Origin: Streptomyces smyrnaeus
GTDB taxonomy: Bacteria > Actinomycetota > Actinomycetes > Streptomycetales > Streptomycetaceae
Direction: 5' to 3'
NCBI RefSeq assembly: GCF_017676345.1
Contig: NZ_JAFFZM010000014.1
Coordinates: 185,316 to 249,315, forward strand
DNA: 64,000 nucleotides
Below are positions 52,703-62,455 of this stretch, piece by piece. A program made the translations under genes and the position numbers. Within the stretch, counting starts at the first letter, position 1; each line of letters starts with the position of its first letter. The notes beneath the pieces are model-generated. The model searched no databases, was not told the DNA's origin, and saw only the letters and a list, made by a program, of their open reading frames with translations.

Positions 52703-54172
52703 GTGACACAGCCGCCGACCGCGCCACCGACCCCACCGCCGGTGCCTCAGGTCCCACCGGATGGGCCCGGCTCGGGCGCTGCCGCGCAGCCGGCGGCGGC
52801 CACCGCCCCGCATCCCGGCGCGGCCCTTTCCGGCGCCGCCGCGGCCGACGCGCCGCGCCGCACGGCCTGGTCCGAGGGCGTACGGCGGCTGCGTACGGCC
52901 GCGACCACCGAGCCGGGGCGGCTGCGCGCGATCGGGGCCGTGGTGGCCGCGCTCCTCCTGCTGTTCGGGGCCGTGTCCGCCTGGCAGATCTCCGACCGGG
53001 TGGCCGCTGCGGACGCCGTGGTCGACCACAGTCAGCCGCTGAGCGCGGACGCCGCGCACATCTACCGCTCGCTGGCCGACGCCGACACCTCCGCCTCCAG
53101 CGGCTTCCTGGCCGGCGGCGACGAGCCCCGCTCGGAGCGGCGCCGCTACGAGCGGGACATCCGGGAGGCGTCCGAGCTGCTCGCCGAGGCGGCGGCCAAC
53201 TCGGCGGGCTCGCAGACCGCCCGGCGCCAGATCGCCGTCCTCAACCGCGGTCTGCCGGTCTACACGGGCCTGGTGGAGTCCGCGCGCGCCGACAACCGGC
53301 AGGGCCTCCCGCTGGGTGGCGCCTATCTGCGCTACGCCAACGAGAAGATGCGCGGCGAACTGCTGCCTGCCGCCCGCAAGCTCTACACGGCCGAGACCGA
53401 GCAGTTGGGCGGCGACTACAGCGAAGCGAAGAGCCGGCCGCTGCTCGCCGTCGGCACCGGTGCGGTGGCGCTGGTCGCGCTGGGCTGGGCACAGCGCCGC
53501 AACTACCGCCGTACCAACCGGGTCTTCAACCGCGGCCTGCTGGGCGCCACCGCCGCCGCACTGACCCTGCTGGTGTGGCTGGTGGCCGGGCACGCGCTGG
53601 CGCGCTCCGGGCTGAACGAGTCGGACACCAAGGGCGCCGGCTCCCTGCAGGCCCTCAACGAGGCACGCATAGGCATCCTCCAGGCGCGCGGCGACGAGAA
53701 CATGACGCTGGTCGCCCGCGGCGGCGGCGCGGAGTACGAGAAGAGCTACCGCGAGCAGATGGCGGCTGTCGCGGGCAACGGCGAGCGGGGCCGGTCGGGC
53801 AGCGGCCTGCTGGAGGAAGCCCGCGAGGCCGCCGACGACCGTTCGGGCCGCAGTGCGGTGGAAGAGGCTCAGGACGCGGTGCGCACGTGGCAGCAGCGGC
53901 ACAAGCAGGCGCGTGCGGCGGACGACGGCGGCAACTACGAGGACGCGGTGGCCCGGGTGATCGGCGCCCAGGACAGTACCCGCGAGAGCTTCGACGAGGT
54001 GGACAAGAGCCTCGGTCGCGCCGCGGCGCACGAGCAGCGGCAGTTCGAGAAGGCCGCCGACACGGGGCGTGACCGGTTCGGCGGGCTGGTGGTCGGGGCT
54101 CTGTTGCTGTCCGTGCTGGGCGCTGCCGCCGCCGTACTGGGCATCGGGCGCAGGCTCGCGGAGTACAGGTGA
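52703..54172 (+). CDS. glnX: GlnX-like four-helix membrane protein
   Basis: 489 residues. A Pro/Ala-rich cytoplasmic N-terminus is followed by TM1 (about 76-96), a large Asp/Glu/Arg-rich helical extracytoplasmic part (about 97-245), TM2 (about 248-265) and TM3 (about 280-301), a second external helical part (about 302-455) and TM4 (about 460-482). This matches GlnX of mycobacteria, which with periplasmic GlnH senses aspartate/glutamate and signals to PknG. GTG at 52703 follows GAGGGGGAGGG. The stop overlaps an in-frame GTG of the glnH-like gene. The name rests on operon position and topology, not on residue identity. Confidence 0.75.
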   Translation: MTQPPTAPPTPPPVPQVPPDGPGSGAAAQPAAATAPHPGAALSGAAAADAPRRTAWSEGVRRLRTAATTEPGRLRAIGAVVAALLLLFGAVSAWQISDRVAAADAVVDHSQPLSADAAHIYRSLADADTSASSGFLAGGDEPRSERRRYERDIREASELLAEAAANSAGSQTARRQIAVLNRGLPVYTGLVESARADNRQGLPLGGAYLRYANEKMRGELLPAARKLYTAETEQLGGDYSEAKSRPLLAVGTGAVALVALGWAQRRNYRRTNRVFNRGLLGATAAALTLLVWLVAGHALARSGLNESDTKGAGSLQALNEARIGILQARGDENMTLVARGGGAEYEKSYREQMAAVAGNGERGRSGSGLLEEAREAADDRSGRSAVEEAQDAVRTWQQRHKQARAADDGGNYEDAVARVIGAQDSTRESFDEVDKSLGRAAAHEQRQFEKAADTGRDRFGGLVVGALLLSVLGAAAAVLGIGRRLAEYR

Positions 54173-54186
54173 GGAGGGGAACGCCG

Positions 54187-54240
54187 ATGACGGAGCGCGA
54201 CCCCATGACGGAGCGCGGCCCCATGACCGAGCGCGACAGC
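54187..54240 (+). repeat. three 18-bp in-frame repeats at the glnH start
   Basis: 54187-54204, 54205-54222 and 54223-54240 encode MTERDP, MTERGP and MTERDS, each opening with ATG. This gives three alternative starts and a length-variable N-terminus. Confidence 0.88.
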
Positions 54241-55332
54241 GTGACGAAGCGCGGCACCATGGCCGTGCGCCGCAGTGAGCGTGCGCGGCGGCAGGAGTCC
54301 TACCGGAAGCCGTGGGCCGTCGCCGCGGGCGGGCTGGCGGTCACGGCGGCCGTACTCGTCTCCACGGTGCTGTCCACCGGGCCGACCGGTACCGGCGTCC
54401 CCGCGGACACGGCGGGGACGGGCGAGGTGCACAGTGGTGCCGGTGCCACGTCCGGCCGGCCCGCGTCCGCCTCCGAACCCGGCGCCGAACCCGAGCCGGA
54501 GAAGTGCGAGGACGGCCGCAACCCGGCCGAGAGCCTCAAGCCCTCCGGCGCCTCGGGCGAGGCGGTCGAGCGCATCAAGAAGAAGGGCAAACTGGTCGTC
54601 GGCGTCGACCAGAACAGCTATCTGTGGGGCTACCGCGACCCGACCACCGGCACCATCGAGGGTTTCGACATCGACCTGGTGAAGGCCATCGCCCGCGATC
54701 TGCTCGGCGATGACGGGCCGGACCGGATCACCTACCGGACCATCCCCACCGATCAGCGCATCCCCGCCATCCGCAACGGCGATGTCGACATGGTGGTGCG
54801 CACCATGACCATCAACTGCGAGCGGATCGAACAGGTCGCCTTCTCCACCGCCTACTTCGAGGCCGGCCAGCAGCTGGTCGTGCCGAAGAAACGGGCCCGC
54901 GTCAAGGGCTTCGACAGCACCATGCGCGGCAAACGGGTGTGCTACGCCTCCGGCTCCACCGCGGAGAAGATGATGAAATCGGCCCGGTACGCGGCGCTGG
55001 GCGCCGAGCCGGTCGTGGTGCCCAACCAGCTCGACTGCCTGGTGCGCCTCCAGTTGGGCGAGGCGGACGCCACGGTCACCGACAGCGCCCTGGGCGCGGG
55101 GCAGGCAGCGCAGGATCCCTCCGTCGAACTCATCGGTGAGCCGGAGACGGTGGAGCCCTACGGTGTCGCGATGAACCTGGCGGACAAGGATCTCGTCCGC
55201 AGGGTCAACAAGGTTCTCAAGGACTTTCGCAAGGACGGGTGGAAGTCTTCCTACGACCGCTGGCTGGCTGACGACATGATGGGTACGGAAGGGAAGAAAC
55301 CCGCACCGCCCGAACCGCTCTACCGTGACTGA
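54187..55332 (+). CDS. glnH: GlnH-like amino-acid-binding protein, membrane anchored
   Basis: 381 residues. Basic start, one hydrophobic helix (about 43-63), Gly/Pro/Glu linker, then a solute-binding protein family 3 domain (about 130-375): KGKLVVGVDQNSYLWGYRDP, IEGFDIDLVKAIARDLLG, DMVVRTMTINCERIEQVAFST and GSTAEKMM. Mycobacterial GlnH binds aspartate/glutamate and activates PknG through GlnX. Here no lipobox Cys follows the helix, so it seems to be signal-anchored. The start is ambiguous: three 18-base units each begin with ATG, and ATG 54187 is nearest AGGAGGGG. Confidence 0.82.
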   Translation: MTERDPMTERGPMTERDSVTKRGTMAVRRSERARRQESYRKPWAVAAGGLAVTAAVLVSTVLSTGPTGTGVPADTAGTGEVHSGAGATSGRPASASEPGAEPEPEKCEDGRNPAESLKPSGASGEAVERIKKKGKLVVGVDQNSYLWGYRDPTTGTIEGFDIDLVKAIARDLLGDDGPDRITYRTIPTDQRIPAIRNGDVDMVVRTMTINCERIEQVAFSTAYFEAGQQLVVPKKRARVKGFDSTMRGKRVCYASGSTAEKMMKSARYAALGAEPVVVPNQLDCLVRLQLGEADATVTDSALGAGQAAQDPSVELIGEPETVEPYGVAMNLADKDLVRRVNKVLKDFRKDGWKSSYDRWLADDMMGTEGKKPAPPEPLYRD

Positions 55333-55399
55333 ACCAGTTGCCGTGGTCGCGATACCGATGTGCCGGTCCGTGAGTACGAGTCGAACAGCGAGGTGATCG

Positions 55400-56728
55400 A
55401 TGGGGCCCGCGGGTGCTGCCGGAGAGGTGATGAGCCGGGAGGAGACCGACCGTGTGCTGGAGCGGCTGGACGCCGAGCACGAGGCGGTGGAGTCCTCTTT
55501 GCTGGCACTCCAGGACCACGCGGGGCGCAGGCTCCTGGAGGGCGCGCGGCTCACCGGGACGACCGCGCACCGCTGGGCTCGGGCCGAGGCGGCCATCACC
55601 TGGCTGTGGAACGGCTTCGAGGTCTACTCGCACACCCTGCGGCAGGCCCGCGAACTGCGGGCCCGCCGCCGCTGGCCGAGCCGCGACGACCTGGTCGAAC
55701 TGACCCGTCTGCTGCGCGGCACCCTCACCGTGCCCGGCGGCGCGCTGCCGGGCACGCCGGGCGCGAGTCTCACCGGGACCCCCAAACTGGCCGAGGAGCT
55801 GACGCTCACCCAACTCGTCGAGCGGATGAACGAGTGGTACGCGCAGGCCCTCGACGTGGTGGCGGCGGCCGACTCGGTGTGGTCCGCGCTGCCGGCCCGT
55901 ATCGATCTGCTCGCCGCCGAACTGGGCCGCGTGCGCTCCCTGGCGCACTCGGTGGGCGTGCGCCCCGGCGAGCACCCGGCCGCCGACGACCTGGACCGTA
56001 CGACTGCCGAACTCAAGGCACTGCGCGAGGAGGTCGTCCAGGACCCGCTCGCCTTCTGGACGCCGACCGGAGGCAGCGGCGCGCCGGGCGGCGGCCGGCC
56101 GGACACCACCCGCTACGACAGCGCGGCCCGCGCCCTGGAGGAGGTACGGCGCGAGATCGACGCCGTGCTCGCCGTGCGGCAGGACGCCGAGCAGCGGCTG
56201 ATGAGACTGCGTGACCTGCTCACCCGCGCCGACCGCACCCTGGCGGAGGCCCGGGCGGCACGCGGCGAGGTACTGGCCAAGATCGCCGCCTCCGAGGTGC
56301 CCGCCGTCAGCGGCCCGCCCACCGCGCTGCAGGAACAGCTCGCCACGGCCGCCGAGTACCGCAGATACGCACAGTGGCACCGGCTCTCCCCGCTGCTGGA
56401 GAGCCTGGAGGAGCGCGCGGAGGAGGAACTGCAGCGGGCGCGTGCCCAGCTGTCGGCCGTCACCGCTCCGCTGGCCGTCCGCGCGGAACTGCGCGGCCGT
56501 CTGGACGCGTACAAGGCGAAGGTGGCCCACAACGGTCTGGCGGAGGACCGCTTGCTCATCGAGCGCTACGACGTGGCGCGCCGGATGCTGTGGAGCGCTC
56601 CTTGCGATCTGCGGGCCGCCGAGGACGCCGTACTGCGCTACCAGCGTGCCGCACAGGAGACGCTTCAGCAGCGGCAGCAGGACGCGCGGGACGCCGCGGG
56701 CGGAGCGATGAACATGGGGGCGGAGTGA
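55400..56728 (+). CDS. coiled-coil protein of the PknG-type operon
   Basis: 442 residues, soluble, no named domain. It is almost wholly helical with several long coiled-coil stretches: ALEEVRREIDAVLAVRQDAEQRLMRLRDLL, SLEERAEEELQRARAQLSAV and RYQRAAQETLQQRQQDARD. A Gly/Pro loop sits near residue 115 (TPGASLTGTPKLAEELTL). ATG 55400 has GAGG upstream; ATG 55430 with GGAGAGG is equally good. The end overlaps the pknG start (GTGA), so it is made in step with the kinase. It is not part of the mycobacterial glnX-glnH-pknG set as I know it and may be a scaffold or relay to PknG. Confidence 0.72.
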   Translation: MGPAGAAGEVMSREETDRVLERLDAEHEAVESSLLALQDHAGRRLLEGARLTGTTAHRWARAEAAITWLWNGFEVYSHTLRQARELRARRRWPSRDDLVELTRLLRGTLTVPGGALPGTPGASLTGTPKLAEELTLTQLVERMNEWYAQALDVVAAADSVWSALPARIDLLAAELGRVRSLAHSVGVRPGEHPAADDLDRTTAELKALREEVVQDPLAFWTPTGGSGAPGGGRPDTTRYDSAARALEEVRREIDAVLAVRQDAEQRLMRLRDLLTRADRTLAEARAARGEVLAKIAASEVPAVSGPPTALQEQLATAAEYRRYAQWHRLSPLLESLEERAEEELQRARAQLSAVTAPLAVRAELRGRLDAYKAKVAHNGLAEDRLLIERYDVARRMLWSAPCDLRAAEDAVLRYQRAAQETLQQRQQDARDAAGGAMNMGAE

Positions 56729-59397
56729 GCGAGCAGTCGAGCGCGCAGGACAGGCCGTGCCAACGGCCGCAGTGCGACGGCACCTACGAGGACATGGGCG
56801 CGGGTGAGGTGTACTGCAACACCTGCGGACTCGCCCCTGTGGTGGCCCCCGGCGGCATGCTGGGCTCGGCACCCACCGGGATGACCGGCCCGGGGCGCGA
56901 CAGCCGCTCGTCCGGCTCCGCGCGCTCCGGCTCCTCCTCGCGGGCCTCCTCCCGGAGCTCGGGGCGGTCCCGCTCCTCGCGTCGCTCGGTCTCCGGGCGG
57001 CTGTCCGCCTCGCTGTCCGGGCGGAGCACCGAGCGCTCGGTGTCCGTGCGCAGCGCCCGCTCCTCCGCCGAGAGCTCCGGCCGCGGCAGGCTGGGCGCCG
57101 GACTGGTGCAGATCCCACCCGTGCCCAGGCCGGACCCGGCCGGTGTCGTCCTGGAGAACCCCGAGGTCCCCGAGCGCAAGCGCTTCTGCGGCAACGGCGA
57201 GTGCGGCGCACCGGTAGGACGCGCGCGCAGCGGCAGGCCGGGCCGCACGGAGGGGTTCTGCACCAAGTGCGGCCACCCCTACTCCTTCGTTCCCAAGCTG
57301 CGCCCCGGCGACATCGTGCACGGCCAGTACGAGGTCGCCGGCTGCCTGGCGCACGGCGGGCTCGGCTGGGTGTACCTGGCCGTCGACCGTGCCGTCTCCG
57401 ACCGCTGGGTCGTGCTCAAGGGCCTGCTGGACACCGGGGACCAGGACGCCATGGCCGCGGCCATCGCCGAGCGGCGCTTCCTGGCGGAGATCGAGCACTC
57501 CAACATCGTGCGCATCTACAACTTCGTCGAACACCTCGACCAGCGCACCGGCAGCCTCGACGGCTACATCGTGATGGAGTACGTCGGCGGCAACTCCCTC
57601 AAGCAGATCGCCAACGCCCGGCGCGCCGCGGACGGAAAGCGCGACCCGTTCCCCGTCGAGCAGGCGTGCGCCTACGGCATCGAGGCGCTGGAAGCCCTCG
57701 GACACCTGCACAGCCGCAATCTGCTCTACTGCGACTTCAAGGTGGACAACGCGATACAGCAGGACGATCAGCTCAAGTTGATCGACATGGGCGCGGTACG
57801 CCGCATGGACGACGACGACAGCGCCATCTACGGCACCGTCGGCTACCAGGCACCGGAGGTCGCGGAGGAGGGCCCCTCGATCGCCTCCGACCTGTACACC
57901 GTGGCGCGCACCCTGGCGGTGCTCACCTTCGACTTCCAGGGCTACACCAACGTCTACGTCGACAGCCTGCCCAACCCGGAGAACATCGAGGTCTTCCAGC
58001 GGTACGAGTCCTTCTACCGGCTGCTGGTACGTGCCACCGACCCCGATCCGCGGCGCAGGTTCGCCTCCGCGCAGGAGATGTCCGATCAACTGCTGGGCGT
58101 GCTGCGCGAGGTCGTCGCGGTGCAGACCGGAAAGCCGCGCCCCGCCCTGTCCACGCTCTTCGGACCCGAACTGCGCGTGGTGGACACCGGGCTCTTCGCC
58201 CCGCACACGGGAGACGCCTCGCTGCTGGGGGCGCGCGAAGGTGCCGCGAAGAAACGCCGTACCCGAAAGGAGCAGGCCGTGCTTCCGGCTGAGCTCTCCG
58301 CACCCGCGGCCCCCACCGCGCGGCCGGCGCCGCTGGCCTCGTTCCCCGCGCCGGCCAACGGGGCCGAAGGCGGGGCGGGTACGGCGCAGGCGGGCGGGAT
58401 CGCGCTCGCCCCGCTCCCGACGCGGCGGACGGCGCTGGCGCTGCCCGTGCCGCGCGTCGATCCCACCGACCCCAACGCGGGCTTCCTCGCCGGACTGCTG
58501 GCCTCGTCCCCCGCCGACCTGCTCGCCGCGCTGGAGGGGGCGGCCCACGACTCCCTGGAGCTGCGGCTGCGCAAGCTGCGCGCCCTCCTGGAGCAGGGCG
58601 AGGGGCCGGACGGTGCGGACGGCGCCGGGGCCGCACTCGACGCGCTGGACGCCATGGAGGCCCGGCACGCCGACGACTGGCGGGTCGTCTGGTACCGAGG
58701 CGTGGCCGCACTGGTGACGGGTGACCGGGAGACCGCCGCACTGGCCTTCGACGCGGTCTACGACGCCTTTCCCGGTGAGCCGGCGCCCAAGCTCGCCCTG
58801 GGCGTCTGCGCGGAGGTGCTCGGCCAGTTGGACAACGCGGCCGAGTACTACCGGCTGGTGTGGACGACCGACCCGTCGTATGTGAGCGCCGCGTTCGGCC
58901 TGGCCAGGGTGCGGCTCGCGACAGGCGACAGGCAGGGCGCCGTACAGGTGCTGGAGTCGGTGCCCGAGTCGTCCATCCACTACACCGCCGCGCGGGTGGC
59001 TGCCGTGCGCGCACGGCTGCGGCAGCGTTCGCCGCACGAGCCGCTGCTGGAGGACCTGCGGGCTGCCGCGGAGCAGGTGGCCGATCTCGAACACGTCGGG
59101 TTGGACGCCGTGCGCCGCCACGAGCTGACCTGCGAGGTACTCGGCTGCGCGCTCGACTGGCTGCTGTGCCAGGCTGTTCCCGCCCGGGGGGCAGCTCCCG
59201 GGCCCGCTTCTGCGAGTGCGCCGGGAGCACCACCCGGTGCCGGGGTACGGCTGTTGGGCAGTCCGCTCACCGAGGAGGGGCTGCGCTTCGGCCTGGAACG
59301 CTCCTACCGGATGCTCGCCCGGCTCGCGCAGAGCGGAACCGAGAGGATCGAACTGGTGGAACGGGCCAACCGTTTCCGCCCCCGGACGTGGGTGTGA
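56725..59397 (+). CDS. pknG: PknG-like serine/threonine protein kinase
   Basis: 890 residues. Extra N-terminal zinc ribbon (Cys12, 17, 31, 34), Ser/Arg-rich disordered segment (about 50-120), rubredoxin-like site (Cys155, 160, 179, 182), kinase (about 195-500; ATP Lys232, catalytic Asp337 in CDFK, metal Asp354 in DMG), then a TPR region (about 640-890). The stretch HGGLGWVYLAVDR and FPGEPAPKLAL match mycobacterial PknG closely. PknG senses amino-acid supply through GlnX/GlnH and phosphorylates FHA protein GarA, controlling 2-oxoglutarate metabolism. The first iron motif is CGNGEC (CxxxxC) rather than CxxC. GTG 56725 overlaps the preceding stop. Confidence 0.93.
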   Translation: MSEQSSAQDRPCQRPQCDGTYEDMGAGEVYCNTCGLAPVVAPGGMLGSAPTGMTGPGRDSRSSGSARSGSSSRASSRSSGRSRSSRRSVSGRLSASLSGRSTERSVSVRSARSSAESSGRGRLGAGLVQIPPVPRPDPAGVVLENPEVPERKRFCGNGECGAPVGRARSGRPGRTEGFCTKCGHPYSFVPKLRPGDIVHGQYEVAGCLAHGGLGWVYLAVDRAVSDRWVVLKGLLDTGDQDAMAAAIAERRFLAEIEHSNIVRIYNFVEHLDQRTGSLDGYIVMEYVGGNSLKQIANARRAADGKRDPFPVEQACAYGIEALEALGHLHSRNLLYCDFKVDNAIQQDDQLKLIDMGAVRRMDDDDSAIYGTVGYQAPEVAEEGPSIASDLYTVARTLAVLTFDFQGYTNVYVDSLPNPENIEVFQRYESFYRLLVRATDPDPRRRFASAQEMSDQLLGVLREVVAVQTGKPRPALSTLFGPELRVVDTGLFAPHTGDASLLGAREGAAKKRRTRKEQAVLPAELSAPAAPTARPAPLASFPAPANGAEGGAGTAQAGGIALAPLPTRRTALALPVPRVDPTDPNAGFLAGLLASSPADLLAALEGAAHDSLELRLRKLRALLEQGEGPDGADGAGAALDALDAMEARHADDWRVVWYRGVAALVTGDRETAALAFDAVYDAFPGEPAPKLALGVCAEVLGQLDNAAEYYRLVWTTDPSYVSAAFGLARVRLATGDRQGAVQVLESVPESSIHYTAARVAAVRARLRQRSPHEPLLEDLRAAAEQVADLEHVGLDAVRRHELTCEVLGCALDWLLCQAVPARGAAPGPASASAPGAPPGAGVRLLGSPLTEEGLRFGLERSYRMLARLAQSGTERIELVERANRFRPRTWV

Positions 59398-59399
59398 CC

Positions 59400-60821
59400 A
59401 TGCCTCAGCTGGACCAACTCTCCGCCTGCCCGAGCTGCGCGGAACCGCTCGAGGAGGGTGACCGTTTCTGCGGCGCGTGCGGCGCGGACCTCGAAGCGGC
59501 GGCAGCCGCCGCTGCCGCCGCGCAGAGCAGCCCCGCCCCCCGCAGCGACGTGCCCCCCGCGCCGCGACATGCCCCCACGCTCCCGGACGGCCTCGCGGCA
59601 GCTCCTCCGTCCGGTCACGGCAGTCCGCCCCCACCGCCTCCGCCGCCCCCCGCGGCCCCGCCGGTGCCCCCGGCCCCGCCCGCGGCTGCGGCCCCGCCCG
59701 CTCAGGCGCCGACACCCACCGAGCCCGACTTCGCCCTGCCGCCCGCCCTCGGACACCCCGAGACGCCCGTGGAGCCCACCGCGCCGGCGGGCACCCCGGC
59801 ACCCGCCCCCGCCGGCCCCGATCCGCGCACCGCGCTGGACCGGCCCGGGCAGCCCGGAGCGGTGGCCGACGGCGGCGGGGGTGCGGAGGAACCGGCCGCT
59901 GCGGGCCCGGAGCCGACCGGCCCCGTCTGCGTGGCCTGCGGTACCGGCACGATCGACAGCGACGGCTACTGCGAGCACTGCGGCCACAAGCAGCCCCGGG
60001 ACCGCGACCACATGGAGTCGGCGCTCGACACGGTCGCGGCGGCCAGCGACCGGGGGCTGCGGCATCACCGCAACGAGGACTTCTTCGCCATCGCGGAGAC
60101 CACCACCTCCGAGGGCACGCCCGCGACGTTCGCCGTCATCTGTGACGGTGTCTCCTCCGCCACCCGCCCCGACGAGGCGTCAGCTGCCGCTGCGGCGGCG
60201 GCCAGCGCCTCGCTGTGCCAGGCGCTGCCGTCGGGCCGTCATCCGCAGCAGGCGATGTACGACGCGTTGGTCGCCGCCTCCGACGCGGTCAACGAACTGG
60301 CCGCACAGACGCCTGTCGAGCCGTCGAAGAACGCGCCCGCCTGCACGGTCGTCAGCGCGCTGAGCGCGGACGGCATCCTGACGGTCGGCTGGATCGGCGA
60401 CAGCCGGGCCTACTGGGTGCCCGACGACCGTACGGCGACCCCCGCGCGGCTGACCGAGGACGACTCCTGGGCCGCGCAGATGGTCGCGGCGGGACTGATG
60501 AACGAGGCCGAGGCGTACGCCGACCCACGGGCGCACGCCATCACCGGCTGGCTGGGCGCCGACGCGTACGAGATCGACCCGCACACCGCGTCGTTCAAGC
60601 CCGACCAGGCGGGCGTGGTGGTGGTGTGCACCGACGGGCTGTGGAACTACGCCGAGTCCGCTCAGGAGATGGCCGCCGCCGTGCCGCGCGACGCGCTGGT
60701 CCGCCCCCTCCAGTCGGCGCAGCACTTGGTCGGCTACGCGCTGGACGGCGGCGGGCACGACAACGTAACGGTGGCGGTCGTGCCGTTCCCCGCACCGTCG
60801 GGAGGGGCAGGATCGGCCTGA
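59400..60821 (+). CDS. PP2C-family protein phosphatase with zinc ribbons
   Basis: 473 residues. Two zinc ribbons: ACPSCAEPLEEGDRFCGACG at about 10-27 and VCVACGTGTIDSDGYCEHCG at about 178-197, joined by a Pro/Ala linker. The PPM phosphatase domain (about 212-470) has SDRGLRHHRNEDFFAI, ICDGVSS, WIGDSRAYW, VVCTDGLWNY and GGGHDNVTV with all metal Asp residues. It should reverse Ser/Thr phosphorylation by the neighbouring kinase. ATG 59400 is 2 bases after the kinase stop; GTG 59394 would overlap it (GTGA). Cytoplasmic. Confidence 0.88.
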   Translation: MPQLDQLSACPSCAEPLEEGDRFCGACGADLEAAAAAAAAAQSSPAPRSDVPPAPRHAPTLPDGLAAAPPSGHGSPPPPPPPPPAAPPVPPAPPAAAAPPAQAPTPTEPDFALPPALGHPETPVEPTAPAGTPAPAPAGPDPRTALDRPGQPGAVADGGGGAEEPAAAGPEPTGPVCVACGTGTIDSDGYCEHCGHKQPRDRDHMESALDTVAAASDRGLRHHRNEDFFAIAETTTSEGTPATFAVICDGVSSATRPDEASAAAAAAASASLCQALPSGRHPQQAMYDALVAASDAVNELAAQTPVEPSKNAPACTVVSALSADGILTVGWIGDSRAYWVPDDRTATPARLTEDDSWAAQMVAAGLMNEAEAYADPRAHAITGWLGADAYEIDPHTASFKPDQAGVVVVCTDGLWNYAESAQEMAAAVPRDALVRPLQSAQHLVGYALDGGGHDNVTVAVVPFPAPSGGAGSA

Positions 60822-60983
60822 GTCGAGCACGCCACGGGGGCCCGGGGACACCGCGGAGGACATCGCGGGACCGGTGCCGGGGACGACGAGAACGCTGTCC
60901 GGGGGGAAGGGCCGCGAGCAGCACGGCACTTGTGCCCGCCCCTTTGTCTACTTGTCGCTGTAGAGCAAACAGGAGCGGAACAG

Positions 60984-62339
60984 ATGGCCAACTTCGCCAA
61001 GTCCAACGCGCCGCGCTTCTCGGTCGACGTCTACCAGAACGAGTACCTGCCCGAGGGCGCTCAAGAGGTCAACGCCATCGTCACCGTCACCTCCACGGGT
61101 GGCGGCACCACGGGCGGCCTGCCGCTTCCGGTCACCGATCCGGCCCGCGCGCCCCTGGGCGACGGCGGGAGCGCGGCGGTGGTCGTCATGGTCGACTGCT
61201 CGGGTTCGATGGACTACCCGCCCACCAAGTTGCGCAACGCCCGCGCCGCCACCGCCGCCGCCATCGACACCCTCAGGGACGGCGTCCGGTTCGCCGTCGT
61301 CGCCGGTACCCACAAGGCGCGGGAAGTCTTCCCCGGGAACGGGACGCTCGCCACCGCCGACCCCCTCACCCGTGCCGAGGCCAAGGACGCGCTGCGCGGG
61401 CTGTCGGCGGGCGGCGGTACCGCCATCGGCACCTGGCTGCGGCTGGCCGATCAACTGCTGGGCTCAGCCGACGTCGCCATCCGGCACGGGATCCTGCTCA
61501 CCGACGGGCGCAACGAGCACGAGGAGCCCGGGCAGTTGCGGGACGCGCTGGAGGCGTGCGCGGGCCACTTCACCTGTGACGCGCGGGGGGTGGGAACCGA
61601 CTGGGAGGTCAAGGAGGTCACCGGGATCGCCTCCGCGCTGCTCGGCAGCGCCGACATCGTGGCCGATCCGGACGGACTGGCGGCGGACTTCACACGGATG
61701 ATGGAGAACGCCATGGGCAAGGAGGTCGCCGATGTGGCGCTGCGCCTGTGGACGCCGCAGGGCTCCCGGATCAAATTCGTCAAGCAGGTGGCGCCCACGG
61801 TCGAGGAGTTGACGGACCGCCGTACCCAGGCCGGGCCGCGCGCCGGTGACTACCCGACAGGGTCATGGGGCGACGAGTCCCGTGACTACCACGTCTGTGT
61901 GGAGGTGCCGGCCGCCGAGGTCGGCCAGGAAATGCTCGCCGCGCGGGTCTCGCTGATCCTGCCGGCCCCCGAGGGCGGCACCCCGCAGACGCTCGGGCAG
62001 GGCCTGGTGCGCGCGGTGTGGACGGACGACATGGTGGCCACCACCTCCATCAACCCGCAGGTCGCGCACTACACCGGCCAGGCCGAACTCGCGCAGGTGA
62101 TCCAGACGGGCCTCGAACTCCGCAAGGCCGGGGACGAAGAGGGCGCAACGGCCAAACTGGGACGAGCAGTACAGCTGGCGAACGCGTCGGGGAACGCGGA
62201 TACTGCGAAACTGCTTTCGAAGGTGGTCGACGTGGTGGATGCCGCGACGGGTACTGTTCGACTGAAGGCGAAGGTCGCCGAGGCCGATGAGATGACGCTG
62301 GAGACGCGGTCCACCAAGACGGTCCGTGTGAAGCGCTAG
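60984..62339 (+). CDS. von Willebrand factor A domain protein
   Basis: 451 residues. VWA domain (about 65-250) with the MIDAS motif DCSGSM from Asp71, GGGTAIGTWL (MIDAS Thr) and LLTDGRNEHEE. The C-terminal half has a beta region followed by two helical repeats near the end (GLELRKAGDEEGATAKLGRAVQLA). No signal peptide or TM, so it is cytoplasmic. ATG at 60984 has AGGAG and lies 162 bases after the phosphatase gene. VWA proteins commonly partner with kinase/PP2C systems as assembly or regulatory factors; a phospho-regulated binding partner role is inferred. Confidence 0.88.
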   Translation: MANFAKSNAPRFSVDVYQNEYLPEGAQEVNAIVTVTSTGGGTTGGLPLPVTDPARAPLGDGGSAAVVVMVDCSGSMDYPPTKLRNARAATAAAIDTLRDGVRFAVVAGTHKAREVFPGNGTLATADPLTRAEAKDALRGLSAGGGTAIGTWLRLADQLLGSADVAIRHGILLTDGRNEHEEPGQLRDALEACAGHFTCDARGVGTDWEVKEVTGIASALLGSADIVADPDGLAADFTRMMENAMGKEVADVALRLWTPQGSRIKFVKQVAPTVEELTDRRTQAGPRAGDYPTGSWGDESRDYHVCVEVPAAEVGQEMLAARVSLILPAPEGGTPQTLGQGLVRAVWTDDMVATTSINPQVAHYTGQAELAQVIQTGLELRKAGDEEGATAKLGRAVQLANASGNADTAKLLSKVVDVVDAATGTVRLKAKVAEADEMTLETRSTKTVRVKR

Positions 62340-62455
62340 CCGCACCGGCCGCGGTACGCCGTAACCAACCTCACAGCCCACACGGCCCGCACAACCGGCA
62401 CGATCCGTACCAGCAGGTACCGAAGAGCAGGAGCACGGAGGGGGAGGCACTCACC

